In this document: positions 48,292-58,931 of the stretch, piece by piece
How positions within the stretch are numbered: the first letter of the stretch is position 1
How the letters are laid out: each line of letters starts with the position of its first letter
Assembly (NCBI GenBank): GCA_963920525.1
Contig: OY986435.1
Coordinates: 268,302,299-268,366,298, forward strand
DNA from: Dichetophora obliterata
Lineage: Eukaryota > Arthropoda > Insecta > Diptera > Sciomyzidae
Direction of reading: 5' to 3'
Length of the DNA: 64,000 nucleotides
Notes under the pieces: generated by a model
Told to the model about the DNA's origin: nothing
The model's input: the letters and a program-made list of their open reading frames with translations, nothing else
Databases searched by the model: none
Program-made: the position numbers and the translations under genes

Positions 48292-50387
48292 GTGTCTCAT
48301 CCAATAAAAGTTATTGAAATTTTTGACGTGTGGCTAAGTGCAGCAAGTTCGATGCAGAAAAAAACAGCTGTTACACAATTTATTACAAACAAATGCGAAA
48401 ATGGGATCAATTTGGGAAAACTTAACCAGAGAGTGGAATTCATGCATAAAAGATTTGGAGCTCTGTGGAATAGCTGCCACCGAACAAGAAGAATCTTTGA
48501 AAAAAATCACTCGGAATGGTTGCACTCAACTTTCATACCAGAGTTTTCTGAGGCAAGCAGAACTGTATGCGGACAACAACAATGTTTTGATGTAGGAACT
48601 CGCTTTAAGTTATTTAATTTTCATGGTTTAATAATATATAAATGACTGAACCGAGAATATTTAATTAAAACTCAATGATTTCTACCAACAATAACTTTAT
48701 ATATTTAATATTTTTAATTTAGGGACCAAGCACAAGCAGGGCATTTTCCGCAAGTGGCAGAGGTAGGCCAAAAACTTCGTTCGAAGATGGAAGTGAGAGA
48801 ACCAAAAGAAGGAAAGTTGAAGAACTTGTTGCAATTAAGTCCCCAGAAGAAATAAGAAGAGCTGCTATTAAAGTTTCCGATCATCCGTTGACCACAACAA
48901 TTTCTGTTCACAAAGCTTTAGCTCTGTATGTTGATATGGATCTTTCTGTAAGAAAATATAATATGATGAGATCAGTTGTTAATTCAGTCCATAAAGATTG
49001 TTTTCCCTCATATTATGCACTGAAAAATGAAAAACAAAGTTTAATACCGGATTCTATTGTAGTAACTGAAACACATGTAGGAATTCCATTGCAGGATTTA
49101 CTTAACAAAACGGCAGAAAGCTTAATAGAATCGTATAAAATACCAACTGAGAGTGATTTAATATTAGAATGTAAGTGGGGATTTGATGGCAGCTCAGGAC
49201 ACAGTGTCTATAAGCAAAAGTTTTCAGATGCCAGTTCAACTGATGAATTTTTATTTGTTGTTGCTTTAGTTCCCTTAAAATTTTTGGATTGGGCAGATGA
49301 AAATGTTGTTTGGGAAAATAAAATGCATTCATCTACGAGATTTTGTCGACCCATTAGGTTAATTTTTATGAAGGAAAATTCAAATTTAATAAAAGAAACA
49401 GAGTCGAGTATAAACTCCGAAATAGATTATCTTTCGAGTTACTTTTACAGCTCCGGAAATATTAATGTTCATTTCAGAATGAACTTAACTATGGTTGATG
49501 GAGCTGTTATTAATGTGTTAACTAACAATACTGCTGCTTGTTCATGCTATTTATGTGGAGCAAAGCCTACGGAAATGAATTCTGTAGCAGTATCACAAAG
49601 AGAAACGAAAGAAGAGTATTATAAATTTGGTCTCTCTACTCTTCACGCCAAGATTAAATGTTTTGAGTGTCTATTACATATTGCCTATCGGCTTCCTCTA
49701 AAAATGTGGAGAGTTAATCAACAGGACCCAATTTTTAAAGAAAATAAACTTAAAATTCAATTAAAGTTTAAGGAAGAAATGGGATTGATAATTGATAATG
49801 TAAGGACTGGTTATGGTACTTCGAATGATGGTAATACGGCCAGACGTTTCTTTGAAAATGTTCAGACGTCAGCAAATATTACCAATCTTGACTTCAATTT
49901 AATAAACAATTTTTCTTTAATTTTAAAAATAATTTCTTGTGGCAAGGCAATTCATTTGGAAAATTTCGAAATTCTTTTGAATGAAACATCTGCTATGTAC
50001 AGAAATTTATACCCCTGGTACTATATGCCTGCCACAGTACACAAACTGTTGATACATGGATCTGAAATTATTAAAAATGCATCTTCTCCAATTGGCATGC
50101 TATCTGAAGAAGCATTAGAATGTATGCACAAATTAATAAGAAAGAATCGTCTAAGCCACACCAGAAAAATTAGTAGAGAGCTTTGCAATAAGGATCTATT
50201 TGTGTCTTTATTGCTACAGTCAGAGCCAAAAATAGCTAGAAACAGACAACAAAAAACAATTAAAACGAAGCATGGCAGTGAAATAGAGAAATACATATTG
50301 CAACAAGAGAGAGAAATACAGGATGTCAATAATTTATTTTTCCCAGAAATAGAATTTTCTAGTGACGAAAGCTCATTTAGTGATTAG
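48292..50387 (+). CDS. Transib (RAG1-like) transposase, two exons
   Basis: Cut-and-paste DDE transposase expected to bind the element ends, nick and hairpin DNA, and integrate with 5-bp duplications. Exon 1 (open from 48292; first ATG 48352) encodes the N-terminal region ending at QQQCFD (48591). Exon 2 starts at 48723 (GPSTSRAFSASGRGRPKTSF, then ERTKRRK, a basic stretch). Key residues match RAG1. First Asp in KWGFDGSSGHSVYKQ (codon 49185) and second Asp in LTMVDGAVINVLT (49497). Zinc CxxC in CSCYLCGAKP, GTSNDGNTARRFF, and zinc HxxxxH in TVHKLLIHGSE. Catalytic Glu in SEEALECMHKLIRKN (50118). The spliced product is about 634 residues, near the usual Transib length. No internal stop or frameshift is seen. 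The protein ends with an acidic tail at 50387, followed by AATAAA-like signals. Confidence 0.93.
48592..48722 (+). other. Predicted 131-bp intron in Transib gene
   Basis: Exon 1 ends GAT before GTAGGA; the acceptor is tttttaatttag before GGACCA. The in-frame TAG at 48720-48722 closes the exon 2 frame exactly at the acceptor, and removal joins both exons in phase 0. The AT-rich interior is typical of a fly intron. The donor is a moderate match. Confidence 0.7.
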
Positions 50388-50511
50388 ATTTTGTATATTA
50401 TTTGTAGTATTTATAATAAAAAACATTGTTAAATTTATTTGTTAAAAAAGACTTGTTGAACTAAATCTAAAATAAAAAAAACCTGAATATTATCCAAAAA
50501 AGGAACTATAT

Positions 50512-51060
50512 GTACTAAATTTTATTGGTCTGGAATAATTTTTTGGGTAAATATACCAGATTACCGATTTCGGTAATATGGGAGATGGGCGTGCTAATCG
50601 GACGATTTTGTTAAATTTTACACGAATTATTTATGGCAACAAAAGAAACGTGTGCGCTAAATTTCATTGATCTGAGATGATTTTTTGGGTAAATGCACCA
50701 GATTACCGATTTCGGTTATATGGGAGGTGGGCGTGATAGTCGGCCGATATGATTCATTTTCACACTTACTATTTATGGCTACAAAAGAACAGTGTGTGTT
50801 AAATTTCATTGGTCTGAGATGATTTTTTGGGTAAATGCACCAGATTACCGATTTCGATTATATGGGAGGTGGGCGCGATAGTCGGCTGATATGATTCATT
50901 TTCATACTAACTATTTATGGCTACAAAAGAACTATGAGTACCAAATTTTATTTATCTGGGATGGTTTTTTGGGAAAATATACTAGATTAACGATTTCGGT
51001 TATATAGGAGGTGGGCGTGGCATTCATCCAATTTCATAAAAATTTTGTGACAATAGTTCC
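50512..51060. repeat. 142-bp tandem repeat, four copies
   Basis: gattaccgatttcgg-type words recur at 50559, 50701, 50843 and 50985, exactly 142 bp apart. Each unit has tttttgggtaaat, then ccagattaccgat, atgggaggtgggcgtg and tatttatggctacaaaagaa. It lies between the Transib stop codon and the right terminus. Confidence 0.93.
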
Positions 51061-51113
51061 TTTACCGTAAAACTTATTTCCACAAAATTTCATGATCCTA
51101 GGGCAGCTCCTTC

Positions 51114-51152
51114 TATTTTTGGCCACTCGCTATATGGGCTCGTCACACTGTG
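51114..51152 (-). promoter_or_regulatory. Right terminus: heptamer, 23-bp spacer, nonamer-like
   Basis: Read on minus: CACAGTG (51152-51146), then a 23-bp spacer (51145-51123, starting tgacgagccc), then CCAAAAATA (51122-51114). Heptamer and nonamer-like block are identical to the left end. Relative to the left spacer, the extra bases lie in the middle (cccatatagcgag). Confidence 0.85.
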
Positions 51153-51157
51153 TACCG
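51153..51157. other. Transib target-site duplication (right)
   Basis: TACCG, identical to 46747-46751. Confidence 0.93.
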
Positions 51158-51395
51158 TTTCTAGCAATCTCGTCTGCTCTTTCATTTACACGTATTCCCT
51201 TATGCCCTGGTAACCCATCTTAAGCTAATGTAAAAATAGTTTGACATTTCGCCTAACGCATCGCGGCATTCTTTGGCTACTTTAAAGTTGATGGATACTC
51301 TCGTTTTGAGATTAAGTTCTCTGAGAGTTATGCTGCAACTTCCTTAATTGCCATTATTTCGGCTCGAAAAACACTACAGTGATCAGATATACCCC
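51158..51395 (-). pseudogene. LINE RNase H remnant (Transib target)
   Basis: The minus strand reads SDHCSVFRAEIMAIKEVAA, then ITLRELNLKTRVSINFKVAK and ECRDALGEM, then a broken ISLRWVTRA. The AE-IMAI block with SDHCSVF is the style of LINE-encoded RNase H domains of the I/LOA group. It continues into 46746-46165 across the Transib insertion. Confidence 0.75.
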
Positions 51396-53177
51396 TAATT
51401 TTTTTTAGTAGACCCCAAAAACAATATTTAAAAAATATTAATTTTCTCCAAAAATTATAGCTATGATTATAATCAGTATAATTATTGATATTACTTATTA
51501 TAATTATTAATGATGACAACTGTTTATTGAGTTTTGTGTCAAAACGAAGCAACTTTTGCTTATAAATGATATGTCATATGAAAGAGTGTTAAAATTAAAA
51601 AAAAGACAACAAAAACATCATTTGGCCTATTGAAAATTGAAAACATTGAATATTTTAGGAATTTGTAAAAACAATATAAAACAATTAGTGAGGAAACTGA
51701 TAAAATTTTTTCATTTTGCTATAGTGATTTAATTTAACTTTCAGTCAAAGAAAACTTGAGGGAAATTGATTAAAAATTACTGAGATATTTTCTGCAAAAT
51801 CAAAACTTTAAATTTCATTCATTTTCTTTTCATTCTGAGGCTATAATTTTGCCTTAAGGGGCTACTGCCTTGACCATTTTCAATTTTATGTAAAGTACAT
51901 TTTTCTCAGGAACAGCTTGACTGATTTAAATAATTTTTTTGTTCACTTATTATTTAAGTAAAACTTAGGCCAATGCTTAGAGGAATTTCAAAAAATATAT
52001 AAAACTAGTTTATTTGTTTATTGTGAAAGTTTAAAGTTTTTCTATGTTTAAAAAAAAAGTATTTGTAATCAATTATTTGAAATTTCCTCTTTGCATATGT
52101 TAGCTAGTAATGCTACCTATCAGAAAAAAAATTATCTTGATATCTGTTATCATTTTTAAGAAGAGTTTTAAAAAAGGCGAAAAATAAAAGTTTTTAGCCT
52201 AGCAAAAAACCTCTGCTCTGCTCGTCAGATGAATACCGTCCTTTCTAACTTTGAATTAAGGGGGCACAACTATTTGGGACGTACAAAAAAAGGTTTTGTT
52301 AAGATTTTTTTTTTGGCCACACATTAAAATAATTAATAACAAATATTTTTTTACATGAAAAATACATACTTAAAAAATATATTTTTTTATGACAAAATAT
52401 TGGATGCAAAATAGTGGAATACAACAAATTTGCGAGGAATACAAAAAAATCTATTGTGCTGTAATCACTGCTACTCGTCACTTGAGATTTTCGATAATCT
52501 GCACATTTGATGGTGCGACTAAGGCGTCATCACCAGATGACGACGAAGAAAGTAAAGAGCAATTTGCTTGGTGTAATGATGATTTTGAACGAGTTGGTGA
52601 CGAAGATGGTAATGTTCTTTTTGTAATTGCTCCAGAGACAATTCAGCAGAGCACTGTTTTCTGTAAGACAGGAAGGTTTTCGTGGATCTTAATTTGGCTA
52701 ATTAGTAATAAATCGTAGTAGAGGCTGGCAGCCAACTGCAGGTCTACTGGCCCTGGCTTGTTAAAATTTATATCATTTTATTGATATTCCAACCTTGAAT
52801 ATACAAATAATTTTGTGGTTGGTTGGAAGTAATTGTTGGCAGAATTACTGCCTCAATTGTCGAAGAAAATCCGTAGTGAAGCAATTTTATTTTGATGCTT
52901 CATACCTGCTGTGCACTTATTGCACATGAACTAATACCTTTAATTCGTAGCATTTGAGCCATACGCTCCGTAATAAAGTGAAGTTACGATGCTGATTCCA
53001 ATAGTAAGCGTGCTATGATCGACACTCCGTTTGAATTAAAGACCTTTATCACTGCGGCAGCAATAACGACATCACTCTGCGTATGTTGAACTTAAAGCGC
53101 CGTTGACGGCGTTGGTAGAATGTTCGGATTCAATGACAATGATGGTTGCTGCCCTCGATGAAGAAGTGTATGGTGGC
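51396..53177. other. No recognised gene
   Basis: AT-rich DNA. One ATG frame at 52389-52718 (109 codons, with an acidic run SSPDDDEESKE) has no domain I recognise and no supporting neighbours. I do not call it a gene. Confidence 0.4.
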
Positions 53178-53180
53178 TTA

Positions 53181-53561
53181 GGTTGCGGACAGGGTGGGAT
53201 GACATAACATCCACGGACATGGTCCATGGACATTTTGTCTGCTTCAAATAGACATAATGTCCATGGACCTTATGTATAAAAATTGAACAATTTGTATTAA
53301 AAATCAAACAGTTTTGCAGTCTGAAAACGCAATTAGGTCCATGGACATTATGTCCGTTTGCGAAGTAGACATCCGGACCTTATGTCCGTGGATGTTATGG
53401 CAATCCACTTGCGGACAGAGTGAACGCCGATTCAGACAGGCAGGCAGACAGTCACAGGCAGTAACCTGCGAAGAAACGAGATAGAAATAACTTTTGTTCA
53501 CATAGTTTTCCTGCGCCTGTCTGCCTGCCTGTCCGCCTCGGCGCTTACTCTGTTTGCAACC
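53181..53561. mobile_element. PIF-type MITE containing another palindrome
   Basis: The outer ends are GGTTGCGGACAG and, inverted, GGTTGCAAACAG. TTA flanks lie at 53178-53180 and 53562-53564. Inside, CAGACAGGCAGGCAGACAG pairs with an inverted copy near 53517-53536. The left arm is cut by a second element (53197-53408) that leaves TTGCGGACAG-GTG duplicated on both sides. Confidence 0.72.
53197..53408. mobile_element. Nested 0.2-kb palindromic element
   Basis: Inverted arms CATAACATCCACGGACAT occur at both ends, and the self-complementary word GTCCATGGAC recurs inside. The flanking direct repeat TTGCGGACAGRGTG (14 bp) may be its target duplication or a slippage product. No coding capacity. Confidence 0.65.
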
Positions 53562-54836
53562 TTACCCGGCAATGCTGACATCTGTTGGTGGACGGACAGA
53601 CACTTGGACATCAGACAGACATGTGTGGTTGCAGCAAAGACAATTTAAGCACTCACTATCATCCGAAATAAAAAAAGTGATCAATAAAATAATGCTTCTG
53701 ATACAGAAAAGGATTTCAAAAATTTAGATTTTTCGGATCTGTCGGATGTTAAAATTCAAAGTTATTTATTTGACAAAAATTTCACGTATATTTTCGACAA
53801 AAAAAAAATTTAAACGTTCGAAAAATAATCCTTCGTTTATTAGGAGGACAATTATGTATAGAATAAGTGAGAAAAATTTCAAACTGTTGGGTAAAGTTGT
53901 TCTAAAGATACAGTGATGACTACCAACTTCGAAAACATGGTTTTAAGAAAAACGCGTTTAAAGTTTTGACCCCTTACACTAGGCGCCATCCATTTTGTGA
54001 TCCACATGCCACTAATTTTATCTTATGGACTTTGGCCTTCTAAACACGAATATCACAATAAAAAATTTTCAATGTATAAGTTTTTGAGATATGATTTTTT
54101 GAAAAAATTTCCCCTTTTTTTACGGGATAGTGTCATAAATAGCAACCCATCTCGAAAACGAAATAACCATTTAAAAAAAAAATAAATCAAGACAATTAAA
54201 TTACCTACAAATGCTTAGAACAAACTTTGTCATTTGGTTCAGTAAATTTGAAGGATATAGTGTCATAAATAGTAACCCATCTCGAAAACGAATGAACCAA
54301 TTAAAAAAAAAAAATAAATCAAGACAATTAAATTACCTACAAATGCTTAGAACAGACTTTGTCATTTGGCTCAGTAAATTTGACGGAATTTTTTGAAAGA
54401 AATCAAGTTGAATAATGTTTCAATAATCTAAAAAAAATTGAAATCTCAAAAAAAAATCTCAGCTTATCATTTTGCACGTAAAGACAGTTCTTTGAAGAAA
54501 AAAACACACTGCCTTTGAGGAAAATTCATGGTAGAATAATGAAGTTATAGACCATTGAGTAAAGATACCGAAATTCTACTTTTTTATGATTTTTTCATTT
54601 AATGCCGGTTAATTTAATGTAAACACATCTGAAATTAATTTTTAATTAAAAACTTTTATTTTTAACGAAATATTAAATATCTGCATAAATCCTTAAAAAG
54701 TATGGAATAAAAAGAATACCAAAAAAAAATATTGACTTTAATAGGAAAGGAAATAAGATACAGATGTTGAATTAGAAAGCGATAAAATAAGTTCAGAGAA
54801 ATATTCGAAAATTAAACTGTTTGACAATGGCAAACT

Positions 54837-56000
54837 TTAAAAATGATTTTTCCCTTTTTTTCGATTATATTCAGAATCAGTTTCTCTAATGAGAAACCAA
54901 ATATAACCGCCCATCATATTTGAATTCCAGGATCTCTGATAGCGTCTCTCCATGGATTTCATTTGTTGATGAAAACGTTGACCGCGTTCGTCACTGACGT
55001 CACCAAGGTTTGGGGGAAAAAATCTAAGTGAGAATGTAGGAAGTGGATCTTCAAGGACATGTTTGCGCCTGTTGTAAGAATGATAAGAACGGGAAACCTG
55101 CATTAGAATAGGTACTAAAGTTAAATTCATTTACAGATCGATTCTGTGCGTTAAAGGTAATAGTAATCTTGTTACCGAAATTCGTTACCGCTCTTAGCAA
55201 TCGGTATTCTGTGCACTCGGTAACGCTGTCAAACGTCGTAAACTCACTTCATTGAAATAAAGCGCTCGCAGTTCTGTGTGAGAGTGTGGTGAAACAAAAA
55301 AAAAGTAAAAAAGAGAAGTAAGTGCAAAGAATTAATTGAATTTTGCTAACTTTAAAATAATATTTGCTTTTCTTAGCAGGAAATAAGAACGAACTACGCC
55401 AGCACAGCTGCAGTTTTATGTTAAGTTTGTTCGCAGCCACTCAGAGCAGCTGCAAGCTATACAAACGCCAGCTGTTTTGCTTGTTACCACCTAAAGAGAT
55501 GGTAACAATATTCATCGGTAACGCTTGGTTGCAGAATACCAAAAGGGTGTAAAAGTTACCATAAGGTGAATTTCTTCGGTAATAAGATTAGCGTTACCGC
55601 GACAGAATCGATCTGTTAGAGAATGCATACCAATTTTTGCATAATTCTTAAGTAAATCGTAAACAATTGTTTCGTGTTCTGGATTCCTGGATTTGTTACC
55701 CAAAAAATCAGATGCAATCAACCGAAACGAATTCCATGCAGCATTCTCATCGGATGACAACAAGCTCTCAAATTGTTGATTTCTTAGCAATTTTTTTATT
55801 TGAGGGCCATAAAACACGCCTTCCTTGATCTTTCCCAGCGTTAGATTTGGAAAAATTGTTCTTAAATAAGTAAACGCTTGACCATCTGTATCCAGGGTTT
55901 AGATAAAGTTTTTTATCAGTCCAAGTTTGATGTGCAAAGGTGGCAAAATTATGTTTTCCAAAAAATAAAAATAAAAAATACAAAAAAAAACCGGTTTGAC
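54837..56000 (-). pseudogene. CACTA-like transposase C-half, broken
   Basis: On minus, from 56000: FATFAHQTWTDKK (a shifted copy of the family LPPLHIKLGLIK block), then FYGPQIKKLLRNQQFESLLS and AAWNSFRLIASDFLGN (55817-55650), with YDLLKNYAKIGMHSL next. The MITE at 55134-55615 interrupts. Then FSLRFFPPNLGDVSDERGQR, FHQQMKSMERRYQRSWNSNM and MGGYIWFLIRETDSEYNRKK to a stop at 54837. The DVSDERGQRFHQ block probably contains the catalytic Glu. From memory, this order matches a large unnamed arthropod/cnidarian protein family, and the CACTA ends here suggest it is a CMC transposase. The N-terminal half is absent. Confidence 0.72.
55134..55615. mobile_element. 482-bp PIF/Harbinger-type MITE
   Basis: The ends are CAGATCGATTCTGTGCG and, inverted, CAGATCGATTCTGTCGCGG. 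TTA lies at 55131-55133 and 55616-55618. GGTAA/TTACC words recur in both arms. It splits the CACTA-like pseudogene between the KIGMHSL and FSLRFFP blocks. Confidence 0.85.
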
Positions 56001-56838
56001 CAGTTTTACGTCGGCAACAAAAGAACAGGGAAAAATCTAGCGTATCAAGCGAATCTAGCAAGCACATACTGAATTTTTAGCTTTACCTGTTTGTAGCGTA
56101 CTCTTTTTCGTATATCTAACTCTGAGTTAAAGGCTTGAGTGGAGGCGAATAAGACCTCTTTTTATATATATATATATATATGAATACAATCAACAAAAAA
56201 GGGACAAAATAATTTTTAAACCATTGCCAAACAATTTAATTTTCGAATACTTTTCTGAACTTATTTTATCGCTTTCTAATTCAACATCGGTATCTTATGT
56301 CCTTTCCTATTTAAGTCAATATTTTTATTGGTATTCTTTTTATTCTGTACTTTTTCAGGTTTTATGTAGATATTTAATATTTCGTTAAAAATAAAAGTTT
56401 TTAGTTAAAATTTAATTTCAGATGTGTATATATTAAATTAACCGGCATTAAATGAAAAAATTATAAAAAAGTAGAATTTCGGTACCTTCACTTAATGGTC
56501 TATAACTTCATTATTCTACCATGAATTTTCCTCAAAGGCAGTGTATTTTTTTCTTCAAAGAACTATCTTTACGTACAAAATGATAAGCTGAGATTTTTTT
56601 TGAGATTTCGATTTTTTTGAGATTATTGAAACATTATTCAACTTGATTTTTTTCAAAAAATTCCGTCAAATTTACTGAGCCAAATGACAAAGATTGTTCT
56701 AAGCATTTGTAGGTAATTTAATTGTCTTGATTTAATTTTTTTATTGTGATATTCGTGTTAAGAAGGCCAAGGTTCATAAGAAAAAAATAGTGGCAAGTGG
56801 ATCATAGAAATTTTTTTGGATTTTGGCGCCTAGTGTTA

Positions 56839-57777
56839 TTAAATGTTATTTATCTCCATAAATAATAACCTGATTTGTCTGAAATTTTTAGAAAATACTT
56901 TTGAGATATTCTGCTCTTAGAAATTATTTTTTCCCAAAATTCTAAGTAGCTGTGCCTTCTTAGTTTGGTTATTGTGTAGCACTTTTACTAATAGGAAAAA
57001 TCTGGGGTTTGATTTATTTTGTGCAAAATTGATTGAAGAATAAAAATCAGAAAAAAAACAAAAATCTACTTTTTTTCAGATACAATTCAGTAACATCCTT
57101 AAGAAATTGCGTTGTACTAAGAAAATCATTAGTTCGCAAGACATTGCAGTTGATGTAGAAATAATGTGCATGTTTTTAACTTTTAAAAAGTTTACCCATA
57201 AAAGCTTTCGTGTACCGTTATTTTTGTTAATAAACGACTTTTCATACAAGCAAACATTGTACTGAGGAAATGAATGGTTTTTGCGATATCGGAATAATTT
57301 TGATATAAAAAAACGAACATTTTTCATTGTTTAGTATTTGTAAGAACTTTAACCATCACAATATATATTCACATGCATTTCCACAAAGAGTCTACCGTGA
57401 CCAAAATTCATGTCATCAATTCAAAATCAAACTTATATCTGCACATCTACTGTGAACCATTCAAATGATATGCGTTTCATTATCCTTCTTCTAAAATAAA
57501 TATTAAAAAGCGAACGTCAAATTTTGTTGTTCGCGTATTAATATCTTCTTATATATATTTATTATACAGGTTATGAAACATAGTGTTTATTGTTAGAGTT
57601 AGTTAGACAAGAAACTGTAGAATAAGCACTTTAGGCCTTTGAACAAAAATTACTCGTGTTATACAAGCAGACGATAGCGGATGATAGTTCATTTGATGTG
57701 CCTAGTTAAAAATCTTATTTTATGAAAAAGTCTTCAAAAGCTGTTTTGTAAAAGTTTTCAAAAAAATAGAAAGTATA
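56839..57777. other. No gene recognised
   Basis: AT-rich, with no supported coding region, repeat ends or RNA gene. Confidence 0.4.
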
Positions 57778-58931
57778 TACACAGAGATAATTATTTTGCT
57801 TGAATCAAGCCAATGTCTTGCTTAACAGCAAATCAGCAAAACTTTGCTGAATCATAGTGTGATTTTAGAAAAAGATTGCTAAATTGAAATCACTTCTCAA
57901 GTATTTAGGAAAAAGCAAAATTATATTAAATTTAAGTAAATATTTGCTTAGTTATTAAAAACTCAAATAGAAAATTTTTACTAAACTCAAGCAAATATTT
58001 GCTAAGTTATTATAAACTCGCTTACACCAAAGGCAAATCCGTGGAAACAGGTACAAACAACTCCATAGTTTCATCATTGAAAAATTCCTTCATCACAAGG
58101 AATATCCGATGATAGCTTTTATTGATATAGTAGGGACCTTTAATAACGTCAAAGTAAGAGCAATCACTAATGCGCTAACGGAGCTTGGGTGGATGCCTCT
58201 CTGAAAGCACTGATAAATCAAACACTAGTTGTCAGGATTATAAGTGCAAAATTTGGTGCGGCATCAACGTTAAGATCTGCACCAAGGGGAACACCTCAAG
58301 AAGGGGTTCTTTCGCCTCTACTATGGAATTTAGCAGTAAATGAAATGTTAGTCAAACTGTAACGAGAGGGGTGCAGGGTGATTGCTTATGCCGATGACGT
58401 TGCTATTGTAACCTATGAAAAATACATATCTATTCTTCGAGACATTATGCAAAATTGCCTAAAAACTCTAGTCAACTGGGCTATCAGCTGTAGGCTCAGC
58501 GTTAACCCAAACAAAACAGAGTTAGTGGCTTTCACCAGAAAACACAATCTACCTCTAATTAGTTCTCCCAAACTGGGAGACACAAGACTTAGTTTCTGAG
58601 ATCAAGCAAAACACCTGGGCCGTGTACTGGATAGGAAACATAACTGGAAGCTTACATCACACAAAAACTATCCTTTGAAAGGAAGTTCGGTGAATCCATT
58701 CCCTCTCGAGAAGAGCGGGAACTAGAAAACCGTTCACCTAACCATGCCATTTAGATCTTTACTGATGGATCAAAACTAGATGGCAAAGTAAGTGGAGGAG
58801 TCTACTCGGAAGCACTCAGAATTAGTTTAGACTTTAGGCTCCCTGATCATTGCGGTGTATTTTAAGCTGAAATTGCTGCTATACATGAAGCGTTAACTTG
58901 ACTTCAGGTAAATAAAATGGATATTTGCATA

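Larger units (their letters stand above)
46752..51152 (+). mobile_element. Transib element with 12/23 RSS-like ends
   Basis: This 4401-bp element is flanked by a perfect 5-bp duplication TACCG. Both ends begin CACAGTGTRACGAG and share CCAAAAATAG further in. The left end has 12 bp between CACAGTG and CCAAAAATA and the right end has 23 bp. Inside are a 199-bp tandem repeat (three copies, left), a two-exon transposase gene (48292-50387), and a 142-bp tandem repeat (four copies, right). It is inserted in the RNase H region of a minus-strand LINE, whose two halves are collinear across the element. Known Transib elements have RSS-like termini and a transposase homologous to the RAG1 core. The intact gene and duplication suggest recent activity (inference). 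Confidence 0.95.
53977..56835 (-). mobile_element. CACTA-type element with long inverted repeats
   Basis: The ends are CACTAGGCGCCA on both strands, and the flanks are TTA at 53974-53976 and 56836-56838. CACTA termini with 3-bp duplications are characteristic of the EnSpm/CACTA branch of the CMC superfamily. The inverted repeats are very long (about 53977-54850 and 56210-56835) and closely similar (for example ctcaaaggcagtgt and taccgaaattctacttttt on both sides). The left arm is longer because a unit of about 131 bp is tandemly duplicated at 54128-54395. The internal gene is partial and broken, and a PIF-type MITE sits inside it. Confidence 0.85.

Noticed and set aside
52389..52718. 109-codon hypothetical protein
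   Set aside because: An ATG frame with an acidic run but no domain, homologous copy in the window, or regulatory context that I can recognise.
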